From the NCBI RefSeq assembly GCF_020740795.1, contig NC_067291.1, positions 21,296,780 to 21,360,779 on the forward strand: a stretch of 64,000 nt of DNA. Direction: 5' to 3'. Below the pieces are notes generated by a model. That model saw only the letters and a list, made by a program, of their open reading frames with translations, made no database searches and had not been told where the DNA came from. This document shows positions 40,001 to 48,522 of the stretch, one piece after another. Every line of letters starts with the position of its first letter. The first letter of the stretch is position 1. The DNA is from Apus apus (lineage: Eukaryota; Chordata; Aves; Apodiformes; Apodidae). The translations under genes and the position numbers were made by a program.

Positions 40001-43000
40001 AAATTGTGATGTGGGAAAAGTAAATAAATAATCAGATGTCATGGAAAGAGCTGGGGCTTTCTGTGCTGCTGGGATGAGCTGGGTGTTGTGGAAAGCCTGG
40101 CTAAAAGTACAGGGTCTAAAGTTTAAATGTGAAGTTTATAAAAAACCCAGCAGGCTGGTTGTGATGGCAAAGACCCAAGTGTGCAAACCAAGGTGATGGG
40201 AAGATGCTGAAGAGCTTGAGCCAAGACATTTCTTAATCAAAGTGGTTCCTATAGTTAAAAAACTGTATTGAAAAATACTCTTTTGAACTCTTTAATAGCT
40301 TTTTCTTTTTTTGTTTGTTTTACAGGTGAAATTGCTTCTGGTCTTTTTGCTTTATCAGAAACCAGCCTCTACTGACTCCCAGTCTTTGGGAACCACAATA
40401 TTCCAACATCTGTTTTCCTTCTTTAGCTCAGAGTTCAAATATACAAACCCACTTTTTTCTCGACCACAGCTGCCAGTGCCTCCAGCAGGATTTCCCCTGC
40501 CCCAGGGAACCTGGCTGCAGAGTTTGGACGCTGAAGCTCAAGTACCTGAGACATGGATGCTAAAGTTAACTCCAGATGTGGAAAACCCCTGGAAGGGGGT
40601 TGACAGGGGCTTGGGACAGGCAGGTACTGATGGCTGAGCACACGATATCCTAAAGTACCCAGACCTTGTCCCCAGCCTCGGGACACACACTTTGCTTCCG
40701 TGGTGACATTCCAGGGGCAGGGATCAGTTACGCGGGATCTCAGCCTTTTGGAAAACCCATCATAGCCATTAAAACCCAGCAGCCCGGACCACCAGTGTGG
40801 ACGGTGTCTTCATCATACACACCTCACTTGGTTCACAAGCGTATCAACCACCAGTTTGCCCAGTTGGTATCATCAGCAGAGCCAGCCCTTGGTGACAGTG
40901 ATGAGCACAACCTTGGCCACAGCTCCCAGCTGCAACCTGCCCAGCATCCCTGCCAGCTCGTGTCCCTTGTGCTGCTGGGGAAGAGCCCATGCCACAACTT
41001 CAGCTCCTCGGTTCACAGAACACCTCTGAAGGCCACTCTGTCCCAGCACTGCCTTATCTGGATTTACATGACAAGTTTGGGGAATACTCTTCCAGCCCGT
41101 GGCAAGGCCAGTGCAGGCAGAGGCAGGGTGTCCTGCCATCACCACCCCACACAGGTCACCCTCCATCGTCCTGTCCTTTGAACAAGCACCCTGGGAATCA
41201 CCAGAAAGGCAGCAAGCGGGCAGCAGCATGCTCAGACTGACATCCTGATGTGCCAGTGGGAACCACTTCCACAACCCACTTCCCACTGGGAAACCAGAGC
41301 CACGCGTGCCCACCCATGGAACCCCGGCCTCAGCTTTGCACCATGGGACAAAATGCATCCTTGAGTCTCCCCTGATACCATGGACAACAAATGTGACACC
41401 CATCCCTGGCAAATGCTTCAGAGACAGGGAAATAAAGCTCCAGCTCTTGGCTGTGCCTTCACAAGAGCTTTGTGGGAAAAAAGACTCACAGCTCGAGAGA
41501 GCTCCCGAGCTCCAAGTCAAGGGCTTGGCGCAGCGCTGCCTCTCGACTCCGCATCGCCTGGGCTCTCCTTGGAGCCCCAGAGGGCTGCTGGCCAAGAATA
41601 ACTTCTGGCCCCAGGCTTCTGCTCTGCAAATCCGACTCAAGGCTGGATCCACAGAGCAAATCCAGCTGGGATTCCCACTGCCCAGCTCTCATGTGATGGG
41701 ATGATCTCACCCCATGCTGGGGCCTTCCTGCTCCTGAGCACATGGTGCATGGTGGGTGCATCCATTGGGATCTGCCACCAGCTGTGCCCCATCATGGCCA
41801 TTCCTACCTGGAGCACCCTGTGTCCTGCCCACCCTCCCTGCAGCACAGCAGGGACCTGGCCCCAGGTGGCCTCCCATGGCCCTTTCCACCGAGGGAAGGG
41901 AGACGTGACCACATGTGAGCACATCCTGAAGCACATCCCAGCATCCTCACCCTTGGGGGGCTGAGACAGCAGGTCCTGGGGGGATGGTGAAATAAAAGGG
42001 AGGGTTCACCCCCCAGCCCTGCCGGGCACTTGCCCACCCACCACTGCCCAAGCACCCCAGCACCCACAGACCTTCCCTTCCTCTGGGACACAGCCTGAAG
42101 CCACCCAGCAAAAACATACCTTCCAAAACAAACCAGCTTGAAGAAAATTTAATTTGGGGAAAAATGCAACTAAAACAGAAAATAAAGTTTCCAGAGGCAT
42201 CAAATTCCCCTCTTTGGTGTTTCAGTTTTTCAAATACCTTTGCTCATTTCTTCTCACGTGTACACACTACAACCACACTGCATTCCCAGCAAAAATAAAC
42301 ACCCCGCCAAAGCAAAATATGCTAACTTTAGAAAAAGAAAGGGTTCGGAAGACCCACCTTTTAAAATTCCTCCTTTGTGGAGAATTTGAACCCTTTCAGG
42401 CTTTGCCCCAGGGAAGAAGGAATTTAGACCTGAACCTCCTCTGCTGCAGGCAATAATGTCCTCACAGCTCTAGCTCAACTGCCTGGATAAACACCCTCAG
42501 AAAACAATTTAGTGGTGATCGCGGGCAATGCTGGACATTTCCTCAGCACCTTCCTTCTGAAAGAAGAGCCATCGATGCTGAGCACAGCTCAGTACCAGGT
42601 GAGATCTCCCTGGTTTGCAGAACTCGGATTCTTCCTCCTGGAGCCCTGCCGGCTCTGCCCGCCACCGGCCTCGGCACAGCCCGTGCTGCAGAGCTGCACC
42701 ATCAATATTCTGCTGCTTATCTCATCCGGTATGCCATTAATTAGTTTGCAAAGCAGCGGGCATTCAAGTGCTCAAGCACTTCCATTTAAATTTGTCCTAA
42801 TGAATTATAGAAAATGACGAGCCAGACGCCAAAGCTGGGGTGAGTGGGTGCAGATCCGTGGCCTGGTAAACATTTGGCGTGGCAGGATCTCCTGTGCTGC
42901 GAGAGCAGCCCCTCACTGACATGGCAGATAAACCTTCCAGGTGCGTTTTGCACTGGAGAGGGGCCCTGGCACCCTCCCCATGGTGGCTTCCTAGTGGAAA

Positions 43001-45136
43001 ATCGTCCCTGCACCTGGAGTTAGGGCCCAGAGAGCAAGATGGATTTAAGCCAAGCCAGGAATGAGCAACATCAGCTATGAGGGTGCTAGCACAGGACAGC
43101 AGTGTGACCCTGTGCAGACACAGCTCCCTCCCTGCTGGAACACAGGGGTTGCTCCAGGGCAAGGGTAGGACTGCAAGGGGACAGGGCTCTTGAAAAACAA
43201 AACAAAAAGGCTATTTTGATCTGACCAGAGCCACATTCCTGTGATCCCTACTGAGAGCAAGGAGACGTGCCCCGGAGCGGTGGTCTGCACTGCCTGGCTC
43301 TTGTGGCAGGGTTTTCTGGAGCCCCAAGCGTGTCACGATTAGCCAGAGGCAATTAAGGGGCTTATGTCCTTCCAGCCAGCCCCCAGGGCCTGTCCCACAG
43401 TCCGCAGTGCTCGCCATCACCCCCCGAGAACCTGCTCGGGCAGAAATTATGCAAGACCTGCAGAGCTGGACCCAAAATGCTGGTGCCTCCTGCCAGCACC
43501 TAGCCTCGGCTGCCAGCGCTGGGAAAACCAGCCCTGCTCCCCCCTGCAAGGGGCTTCCCCGTGCCCCCGGCAACACTGGCACCTCCCAGGGTGTGTGGCC
43601 ACACTCTACGCGTGGGGGCCAAGGGAGGGGTCAACCACAGTGGGGTCCTCACTGCGTTCAGGAGACTGAAGGTGATGCTGCCTGCCCAGACACACACCAA
43701 GCTCCAGCAAACACCACCAGACAAACAAGCTCGAGGATGCCACTGTCACATGCCGTGCTGTTCAGTGCCACCCTGCCCCCCTGGGGAGAGAAACCCACCC
43801 CCGGGCCCGTCTGGGGCTGCCGTCCCTGCAGGAGTCACCGGGCTCCACCGCAGGGACCTCAGGTCCTCGCGTTGCTGGTTCTGAGCAGTTTCCCCCGCAG
43901 ACATCAGCACCCGGCGAGGACCAGCCCTGCGGGTGGCACCGGGGGTGTCCCCGGTCCTGCTGCTCCCACCGCCCAGGGAGGGGGTGAACGGTGTATCCAG
44001 CCGGGGCCGTGACGTCCCGCGTGTGCGGGAAGGGGATGAAACCCTGGGCAGTGCCGGGTTAGTGGCTGGAACTGATGATCTTACAAGTCTTTTCCAACCA
44101 AAACCATCCAGTAACTCAATAAATCCTTGTGAAAACGAAGCCCTGGACCCACACCCCACACGCCATGCTGAGCACCCATCGCCCAGGCTGGCCACACATG
44201 GAGAGAGTTTGCCCTCCCAGCACCCTGGCAAACCCGGGGGAGGCAAACAGGGGAAGGCAAATAGGGAAGAGGGGCTCACGGGGGGCTGCGGCAGGCTGGG
44301 GAATACCGAACTCGAAGGGACCGGCCGCAGCGTGCATGGAACAACCCCAGAGGAGCCCCGGTCCCCCTCCCAGCGCCCCGTGGCTACTGCCCCGACACCG
44401 CGGCCGGGCCGCGGACACGAGTGGGGCTCCGCTGCGCCAAGCGCGCTGCGGCCGCCGGGGGGAGCCCTGCCGCCAATTACCAGCGGCTAATTAGCCTCAT
44501 AATTTGGGGTGAGGGGGCTCCGGGCAGAGCCCGACACCCCCGTAGTGTGCCTGACACCCCCGCAACGAGCTGCCCCGGGGTGCACCGGCGGCGCGGCGGG
44601 GGAACCGGCACTGCCACCCCGGGGAGCATCTTCTCCCCCCGGCCTCAGCCCCCAGCCCCGCTCACGCGTGAGGCAGGTCCCGGGCGCCGGAGAGAGCCCC
44701 GGGGAACGGGGGAGAGTCCGCGGGGGAGCGCGGAGCCGCGGCCACGGCCACGGGTGGGGACAGGGCCGGGACAACCGCGGGGGCGATCACCGGGGCATTC
44801 CCCTCCGACAGCGGCCGGTGCAGGGGGGGGGCGACGGCCCCGCGACCCCCTCGCACCCACCTGCTTCTCCAGCGAGTCCTTGGCCGAGAGGGAGGGCTTG
44901 GGGGAGGGCGCCCGGTCGCAGACGCAGCCCTCGAGCAGGTAGAGCCCCGAGGGCCGGGAGCTGGAGTCGGTCTCGAAGTAGAAGAGCATGTTCTGCAGCA
45001 GGGCGAACCACTTGGTGTGCCATTTTGTGTTGTCGGAGCTCCGCTTGCTCAGGTAGCCCTTCCTGGCGCCGTCCTTCTTCGCCAGCAGCCCCAGGTAGGT
45101 GACGTGCCCGTCATTGAGCCGCATCCCCTTCTGCAT
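18968..45136 (-). CDS. RASGRF1: RASGRF1 (Ras-GRF1/CDC25Mm), complete coding region (27 exons, 1256 aa)
   Basis: Neuronal, Ca2+/calmodulin-responsive exchange factor activating Ras through its C-terminal CDC25 domain and Rac through its DH domain, at membranes near NMDA receptors. Domains seen in order: PH1 (about 22-129), coiled coil (130-205), IQ motif [15 protein letters not shown] (209-223), DH (about 244-430), PH2 (461-585), REM/RasGEF_N (about 620-750), a long Ser/Thr/Pro-rich linker (692-950) with the PKA site RRMSLAS (Ser910; Ser916 in mouse), and the CDC25/RasGEF domain (about 1015-1250) ending LRIEPKLPS. Twenty-seven exons join in phase to 3771 nt. The form assembled here lacks the segment found between QMIK and SDASL in the longer human isoform; this isoform is 1257 aa in human. 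Intron 1 is about 7.9 kb; the rest are compact. Confidence 0.98.
19772..19840 (-). CDS. RASGRF1: RASGRF1 exon 26 (residues 1204-1226)
   Basis: Encodes [20 protein letters not shown] followed by QPK, a CDC25-domain helix. Phase 0 at both ends. Confidence 0.97.
19927..20090 (-). mobile_element. CR1 LINE 3' fragment forming most of RASGRF1 intron 25
   Basis: Complement of a CR1 tail (TTTGTTTGGGTGGGAAGGGA; CACCTCCCACCGGACCAGGT; CCATCCAACCTGCCCTTGAA). The intron is only 288 bp (19841-20128), so this insert is over half of it. Confidence 0.92.
20129..20246 (-). CDS. RASGRF1: RASGRF1 exon 25 (residues 1164-1203)
   Basis: Encodes [20 protein letters not shown] and [13 protein letters not shown], the conserved Ras-contacting CDC25 core. 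Acceptor CCAAAG. Confidence 0.97.
20988..21067 (-). CDS. RASGRF1: RASGRF1 exon 24 (residues 1138-1163)
   Basis: Encodes [20 protein letters not shown] followed by LREALK. Confidence 0.97.
21085..21935 (-). mobile_element. CR1 LINE, 850-bp 3' part, filling RASGRF1 intron 23
   Basis: The longest CR1 copy here. On the minus strand it holds a decayed reverse-transcriptase C-terminal part (SDTKLGG where active elements have [17 protein letters not shown] later) and the 3' UTR, lacking the very terminal repeat. It spans nearly the whole 968-bp intron and stops 18 nt from the exon 24 acceptor. It is not functional. Confidence 0.93.
22036..22233 (-). CDS. RASGRF1: RASGRF1 exon 23 (residues 1072-1137)
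   Basis: Encodes [40 protein letters not shown] and [19 protein letters not shown], the most conserved part of the CDC25 catalytic domain. Confidence 0.98.
22529..22613 (-). CDS. RASGRF1: RASGRF1 exon 22 (residues 1043-1071)
   Basis: Encodes [20 protein letters not shown] and NTKHFND. Phase 2 acceptor ATTTGCAG. Confidence 0.97.
22920..23023 (-). CDS. RASGRF1: RASGRF1 exon 21 (residues 1009-1042)
   Basis: Encodes [20 protein letters not shown] and [14 protein letters not shown], the start of the CDC25 domain. Confidence 0.97.
23024..24515. other. RASGRF1 intron 20
   Basis: About 1.5 kb of unique intron sequence. Open stretches occur on both strands but none shows protein similarity that I recognise. 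Confidence 0.65.
24516..24576 (-). CDS. RASGRF1: RASGRF1 exon 20 (residues 988-1008)
   Basis: A 61-nt exon encoding [20 protein letters not shown], matching human [20 protein letters not shown]. Confidence 0.96.
24995..25107 (-). CDS. RASGRF1: RASGRF1 exon 19 (residues 951-987)
   Basis: Encodes [20 protein letters not shown] and [17 protein letters not shown]. Confidence 0.97.
25692..25798 (-). CDS. RASGRF1: RASGRF1 exon 18 (residues 915-950)
   Basis: Encodes [20 protein letters not shown] and [15 protein letters not shown]. Confidence 0.98.
26156..26326 (-). CDS. RASGRF1: RASGRF1 exon 17 (residues 858-914)
   Basis: Encodes [40 protein letters not shown] and RMSLASA. Ser910 in RRMSLAS is the counterpart of the PKA-phosphorylated serine of rodent Ras-GRF1. 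Confidence 0.97.
26798..26923 (-). CDS. RASGRF1: RASGRF1 exon 16 (residues 816-857)
   Basis: Encodes [20 protein letters not shown] and [18 protein letters not shown], an acidic then Ser/Thr-Pro-rich (PEST-like) linker conserved with human. Confidence 0.96.
27161..27531 (-). CDS. RASGRF1: RASGRF1 exon 15 (residues 692-815)
   Basis: The largest exon (371 nt). Encodes [55 protein letters not shown] and [16 protein letters not shown], which match human in order. Confidence 0.97.
27890..28138 (-). CDS. RASGRF1: RASGRF1 exon 14 (residues 609-691), REM domain
   Basis: Encodes [54 protein letters not shown] and [11 protein letters not shown], the RasGEF N-terminal (REM) motif. It joins exon 13 as QMIK|SDAS. 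Confidence 0.98.
28572..28654 (-). CDS. RASGRF1: RASGRF1 exon 13 (residues 582-608)
   Basis: Encodes [20 protein letters not shown] and VTVPQMI, at the end of PH2. Confidence 0.97.
28909..29045 (-). CDS. RASGRF1: RASGRF1 exon 12 (residues 536-581)
   Basis: Encodes [36 protein letters not shown] and TSDISQ, the second half of PH2. Acceptor TCTAAAG. Confidence 0.97.
29046..29919. other. RASGRF1 intron 11
   Basis: Unique intron sequence of about 870 bp. No repeat or gene recognised. Confidence 0.65.
29920..29983 (-). CDS. RASGRF1: RASGRF1 exon 11 (residues 515-535)
   Basis: Encodes [20 protein letters not shown] followed by D, in PH2. Confidence 0.95.
29984..30740. other. RASGRF1 intron 10
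   Basis: About 760 bp of unique intron sequence, nothing else seen. Confidence 0.65.
30741..30901 (-). CDS. RASGRF1: RASGRF1 exon 10 (residues 461-514), PH2 start
   Basis: Encodes [36 protein letters not shown] and GGKLHLTK. Confidence 0.98.
31327..31445 (-). CDS. RASGRF1: RASGRF1 exon 9 (residues 421-460)
   Basis: Encodes [36 protein letters not shown], the DH-PH2 connection. Confidence 0.97.
31624..31733 (-). CDS. RASGRF1: RASGRF1 exon 8 (residues 385-420)
   Basis: Encodes [20 protein letters not shown] and [12 protein letters not shown], the last conserved helices of the DH domain. Confidence 0.97.
32178..32371 (-). CDS. RASGRF1: RASGRF1 exon 7 (residues 320-384)
   Basis: Encodes [40 protein letters not shown] and [11 protein letters not shown], the DH core. 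Confidence 0.98.
32787..32866 (-). CDS. RASGRF1: RASGRF1 exon 6 (residues 293-319)
   Basis: Encodes [20 protein letters not shown] followed by WPTLVL. An inverted CR1 repeat starts 70 bp upstream of its acceptor. Confidence 0.97.
32936..33245. mobile_element. Inverted pair of CR1 fragments (hairpin) in RASGRF1 intron 5
   Basis: A plus-oriented CR1 piece (32936-33007) is followed directly by a minus-oriented CR1 (33008-33245). Both contain the CTGTGGCTGCCCCATCCCTG block or its complement. 32936-33007 and 33033-33104 are reverse complements over 72 bp with about six mismatches, leaving a 25-nt loop. Confidence 0.93.
33569..33822 (-). CDS. RASGRF1: RASGRF1 exon 5 (residues 209-292), IQ motif and DH start
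   Basis: Encodes [20 protein letters not shown] (calmodulin-binding IQ), then [20 protein letters not shown] and [16 protein letters not shown]. Confidence 0.98.
33967..34030 (-). mobile_element. CR1 LINE terminal fragment
   Basis: About 64 bp matching the complement of the CR1 end (CACAATCCCAGAGCAGCTTGG, then GGGAAGGACCTTAAGG, then GTTCCAACCCC). A related piece may resume at 34170-34225. In RASGRF1 intron 4. Confidence 0.7.
34237..34329 (-). CDS. RASGRF1: RASGRF1 exon 4 (residues 178-208)
   Basis: Encodes [20 protein letters not shown] and DSDIKKIKK. End of the coiled coil. Confidence 0.97.
34330..35819. other. RASGRF1 intron 3
   Basis: About 1.5 kb of intron sequence with a short AT-rich stretch at 34840-34920 and a GC-rich one at 35560-35819. 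No gene or repeat recognised. Confidence 0.65.
35820..35967 (-). CDS. RASGRF1: RASGRF1 exon 3 (residues 128-177), coiled coil
   Basis: Encodes [40 protein letters not shown] and IEIERLKAE, near-identical to human. Confidence 0.98.
36818..36924 (-). CDS. RASGRF1: RASGRF1 exon 2 (residues 93-127)
   Basis: Encodes [20 protein letters not shown] and [12 protein letters not shown], the end of PH1 with its conserved Trp. Confidence 0.98.
42696..42825. promoter_or_regulatory. Candidate regulatory element in RASGRF1 intron 1
   Basis: An AT-rich 130-bp island in GC-rich surroundings, with ATTAATTAG and two NK2-type CAAGTG/CTCAAG motifs arranged nearly as a palindrome (AAGTGCTCAAGCACTT). Function is inferred from composition only. 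Confidence 0.3.
44035..44125 (+). mobile_element. CR1 LINE 3' fragment (antisense to RASGRF1)
   Basis: GGCTGGAACTGATGATCTTA, then CAAGTCTTTTCCAACCAAAA, the CR1 3' terminal region without the final octamer repeat. Confidence 0.8.
44473..44506. promoter_or_regulatory. Homeodomain-type TAAT cluster inside the RASGRF1 CpG island
   Basis: CCAATTACC, GCTAATTAGC and CATAATTTG follow each other within 34 bp, an AT-rich patch in otherwise extreme GC. It lies about 630 bp downstream of the start codon, in intron 1. Confidence 0.3.
44861..45136 (-). CDS. RASGRF1: RASGRF1 exon 1 (residues 1-92), PH1
   Basis: ATG with A at -3. Encodes [40 protein letters not shown] and [20 protein letters not shown], near-identical to human from the first residue, which fixes the start. 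Confidence 0.98.
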
Positions 45137-45159
45137 CTTGGTGGGCAACCGCCAGCTCC

Positions 45160-45165
45160 TCACAT
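45160..45165 (-). promoter_or_regulatory. RASGRF1: Start-stop minimal uORF (ATG TGA) before RASGRF1
   Basis: On the minus strand ATG is followed directly by TGA, with A at -3, ending 23 nt before the main ATG. It acts only if transcription starts upstream of 45165, which is likely given the CpG island extent. Confidence 0.5.
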
Positions 45166-45640
45166 GGTCGCCGCCGGGCGGCCGGCGGGCGGGTCCCTGG
45201 CGAGCAGCCGCAGCCCCCGCGCCCGCATCAGCGGCCCCCGGAGAGCCGGCGGCGGCTCAGGCTGGGGCTGGGGCTGGGCCCGAGCCCCGCCGCGCTGCCC
45301 GCGGACCCCTCGCCTCCCGCGGCCCCGCCGGCGGCGGCTCTGCCCGGGGAGCGGCGCGTCCCGGGGCCGCGGCTCCCGCAGACGGGCGGGTCATGTGATG
45401 CGGGAGCCGCCGGCGGCACCGGGAGCCCGTCAGCGCCCAACCGGGCCGAACCGAGACGAAAGAAGCCGAGCGGAGCCGAACCGAGATAAAGGGAGCCGAG
45501 CTGAGCCGGCCCTATCTGGCCAGCGGCTGCGGGGGTGGCCGCGCCGTGTCCCCCGCCCCTCACCGGGCCGCGGGGTACCCGTGGGTGCCCGCCCTGCACG
45601 GCCACCGCTCCGGACCCCCGGGCACAACCGGATCCCCGGG

Positions 45641-48254
45641 CACAGCAGGAACCCTGAGCCAAGAGGGACCACTGGGACAGATGGGACCCCCGGGCCAGCA
45701 CAGATGCTGGGCACAGTGAGAGCCCCGGCCCAAGAGGAACCCCCAGACCAATGGGAGCCTGGGTGAAGTGGGGCCCTCAGGCCAGGAAGGACCCTCAACC
45801 TGCACTGGCCCAGCTTGGGGGTGTGCTCAGCTGGGTACCCACCCTGGGCACCCACTCCAACCCTGGGTACCAGCTGCCCCACTGTTCTGAGGAAGTCCAC
45901 CCCATGCTCAGCCCTGCACTTGTTGCTGCCTCTGGGATATCCCCACTCGTGGCCTCCCCCTTGGTGAGTCCCACCCACAGCCTGCACCTCCCCACCCTGC
46001 AGCCTGGGGTGACCCAGTCCCCAGCACTGCTGTCCCCAAGCTGGGTGGTCTCACTGGGTGCTCTGTCCTTTGCTCCATGCTGTGCCAGGGGAAAACAGGG
46101 CCCTGGCAGCTGCTGGATCCCACCTGTGCAGGGCAGGGAGAGCCTGGTGCTACCTTCATCCCAGGGGCTCCCCCAGCCAAGGGTGCTGTGTTGGTCCAAC
46201 ACCACAGTGATGGGCATGAGTGAGCCCTGAGGTGGCTGCTAGGTGGCACATGCCCCAGGTCAACTGCCTGCCCACGTTGGCCCCAACACCAAGTGTGACC
46301 CAGCCCCTGCAGGCAGGGAGGGCATGGGGAAAACCCTGATAATTAGCTTTGTTTCCTCCAAAAATGCTGGTAGATCTCCAAGGAATTCAGTGAGGTCACA
46401 GGTTGCCATGGCAACAGAAGGGAACAGGCTGGAATTGGGAAGGATGCTGGCATTTCCAGGATGGAGCTGCTTGGCCAGGATGCTCACTGGGACTGGGATG
46501 TGCTCCCAAGGGATGCAGCCCCAGCACCTGCCAGGTGCTGAACTGGGGCCAGGAGGTGCAGAGCAGCCCCAGCTGGGAGTACAGCCACACGCTGCCCTGG
46601 GCACCCCCTGCCTGCTGGCAGGCAGGAGCTGTCACCCAAACTGGAAGCAGATATTTAGCTCCAGGACATTCCCCACGGGCATGACTAACTCTTGTCAGTC
46701 AGGGGTCTTCTCTTTTCCATTTTTTCATCTGGATCAGCAAGGTCCTCCATCGCCATTTCACCACCACAGCCTTCACTCTGGGGGAAAAGATGGATCAAAA
46801 CATGGAGCAGAGTGTGCTCCCCATAGCAGCCTGTGCTGCCAGCCAAGCACTGACCTGGAGTAAACCCCAGAGAAGAAGCTGGGACACTCTCTGTCCCCTG
46901 TCTCCCTGCAGATTAGCCAAAACCAAGTGGCTAGGCAGGGATTACTGAGCCTTTCCCAGCTCCTCCTCACCAGGAGGGAGCTCTGAGCAGCATGTCAGCA
47001 TGTGGGGCAAGACCTGCTGCTTGGGGAACATTGCAGTTGCACCAGGAAAGATCCTTCACGGAAACCTGCAAAATCTGGGACCAAACAATCATACACTGCC
47101 AGTAATTCCTGTACTGGGCAGAAGTGAAAAAGCCAGTTTTTGCCCTTGGGAGCTGCTGAGCACCCCTAGTCAGCCAGGGAACTGTGCCCAGAAATACAGG
47201 GAGCCAAGAGACACAGCGTGCCTGGGGATGCATGTGGAGTCAGTACCAGATGCTACAGTGACATTCTGGTCCCCAGATAGGTGTTGGTTTCATCCAGACT
47301 CCCTTTCAGTGACATAGAGGGTACTGGCAAAAGCAGCTGCCAGCTTGCAGGGCTGGAGCAGATGTGGAAACATTGGTTCTGAACCAAAGGGAGGCTTGTG
47401 GTTTGCAGGTGACCTTCTCTTTGATCGATTCCAAGGCATTTGCCCCATTGCTGCCAGCTGCAGGGGCTTAGCCAGAGCTAAGATTTTCCAAAGCTTCCAA
47501 GTGCTTTAATTGCTGTGGTTTCCTCTCTCTTCATCACAGCGGTTAATAAACATGGGAGCATTCCTGTGGGCATCCCAGGCAACCTACTGGCAGCAGGAGC
47601 AGTCACTGCCCCAGCCCAGAGGCTGGGACCACTGCTTGGGAGCAGCAGGCAGGGCAGCAGAGTGGGGGACTCCAGGAGTGGGACAGTCCTTGGGAAGACC
47701 CCCCCAGGTCACCTCCTGGGGGCAGGGAGTTCCTTGCTCCCCTGGGGTGTTAGGTGATGGCCAGGCTTGCTGCCTGGCACATTCCCATCTCCTTTCCTCC
47801 AGGATTCCTCGTCGGCCCCTGGTGCTGCCAAGCACATCTTGCTGGCTGAGCTGCAGGCTGAGGGTGTTGAACATGAGCACAACAGCAATAAAACCAACCT
47901 CCCCCCTGCTGCAGGGAGCCCTGGGCACAGACACTGCCCAGCAGCCCCCCAGCTCCTGCTCAGCCTCCCTGGTAAAGGCCGAGCTTGGCTGCACCCCCAG
48001 CAGCAGGCAGAGCCCAGGGGGCTGCTGGAGCAGCTCCCAGCCCAGCAGCACCAGGACAGAATGGCCAGGTTTGGTGACAAACTCTTCCTTGGCTTGGAGT
48101 GGGGGGAAAACGAGATGTTTGTGTCCAGTCAGGCTCCGAGAGGCTGAGGCATCGACCCCGTTGTCATTGCAGCATGTCTTCCCAGGACACAGCGTTGTTC
48201 CGGGCAGCTGGCAGCCAGGCTCCAGAGCATGGGCACTTGTTTCTTGCCCTGCCA
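45641..48254. other. RASGRF1 upstream flank, first part
   Basis: Non-coding sequence just outside the CpG island. It contains the X-box at 46402 and no repeat that I recognise. Several open frames (up to about 230 codons) have no recognisable similarity. Confidence 0.6.
46402..46415. promoter_or_regulatory. Palindromic RFX X-box (GTTGCCATGGCAAC)
   Basis: A perfect inverted X-box matching GTNRCC-N2-RGYAAC, 1.27 kb upstream of the RASGRF1 start codon. RFX proteins bind such motifs at neuronal and ciliary genes. The target is inferred. Confidence 0.55.
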
Positions 48255-48522
48255 AGAGTAACAAGCAACAGAACACCAGGAAACAGCCTCAAGTTACCCA
48301 GGGGAGGTTTAGATTGGACATTAGGGAAAATTTCTTCCCCAAAGGGTGGTCCTTGGCCCAGGCTGTCCAGGGCAGGGGTGGAGTCCCCATCCCTGGAGGG
48401 GTTTCCAAGCCGTGTAGATGTGGTGCTGTGGGATGTGGGTCAGTGGTGACCTTGGCAGGGCTGGGATAACTGTTGGACTCAGTGATCTTCAAGGTCTTTT
48501 CCAGCCAAAACGATATGATGAG
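48255..48522 (+). mobile_element. CR1 LINE 3' fragment
   Basis: Plus-oriented CR1 tail: TTGGACATTAGGGAAAATTT, CCCATCCCTGGAGGGGTTTC, then GTGATCTTCAAGGTCTTTTC. A different CR1 subfamily from the others, judging by the GGTTTCCAAG and GACCTTGGCAGGGC blocks. Confidence 0.9.

Larger units (their letters stand above)
36925..44860. other. RASGRF1 intron 1 (7.9 kb)
   Basis: The longest intron. Mostly unique sequence, with one CR1 tail (44035-44125), an AT-rich candidate regulatory island at 42696-42825, and another AT-rich patch at 42120-42330. Open frames up to about 260 codons occur but lack recognisable similarity. Long first introns often hold regulatory elements. Confidence 0.7.
44390..45640. 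promoter_or_regulatory. CpG island over RASGRF1 promoter and exon 1
   Basis: Dense CpG from intron 1 to about 500 bp upstream of the start codon. No TATA box seen. It also contains a TAAT-motif cluster at 44473-44506. Confidence 0.8.

Noticed and set aside
40873-41652. 259-codon minus-strand frame in RASGRF1 intron 1
   Set aside because: No similarity, no repeat-encoded protein, and the adjacent RASGRF1 exons splice perfectly without it.
47510-48469. 319-codon plus-strand open frame and a 230-codon minus-strand frame in the same place
   Set aside because: It runs into a CR1 fragment at its 3' end; neither strand shows splice-supported exons or recognisable domains.
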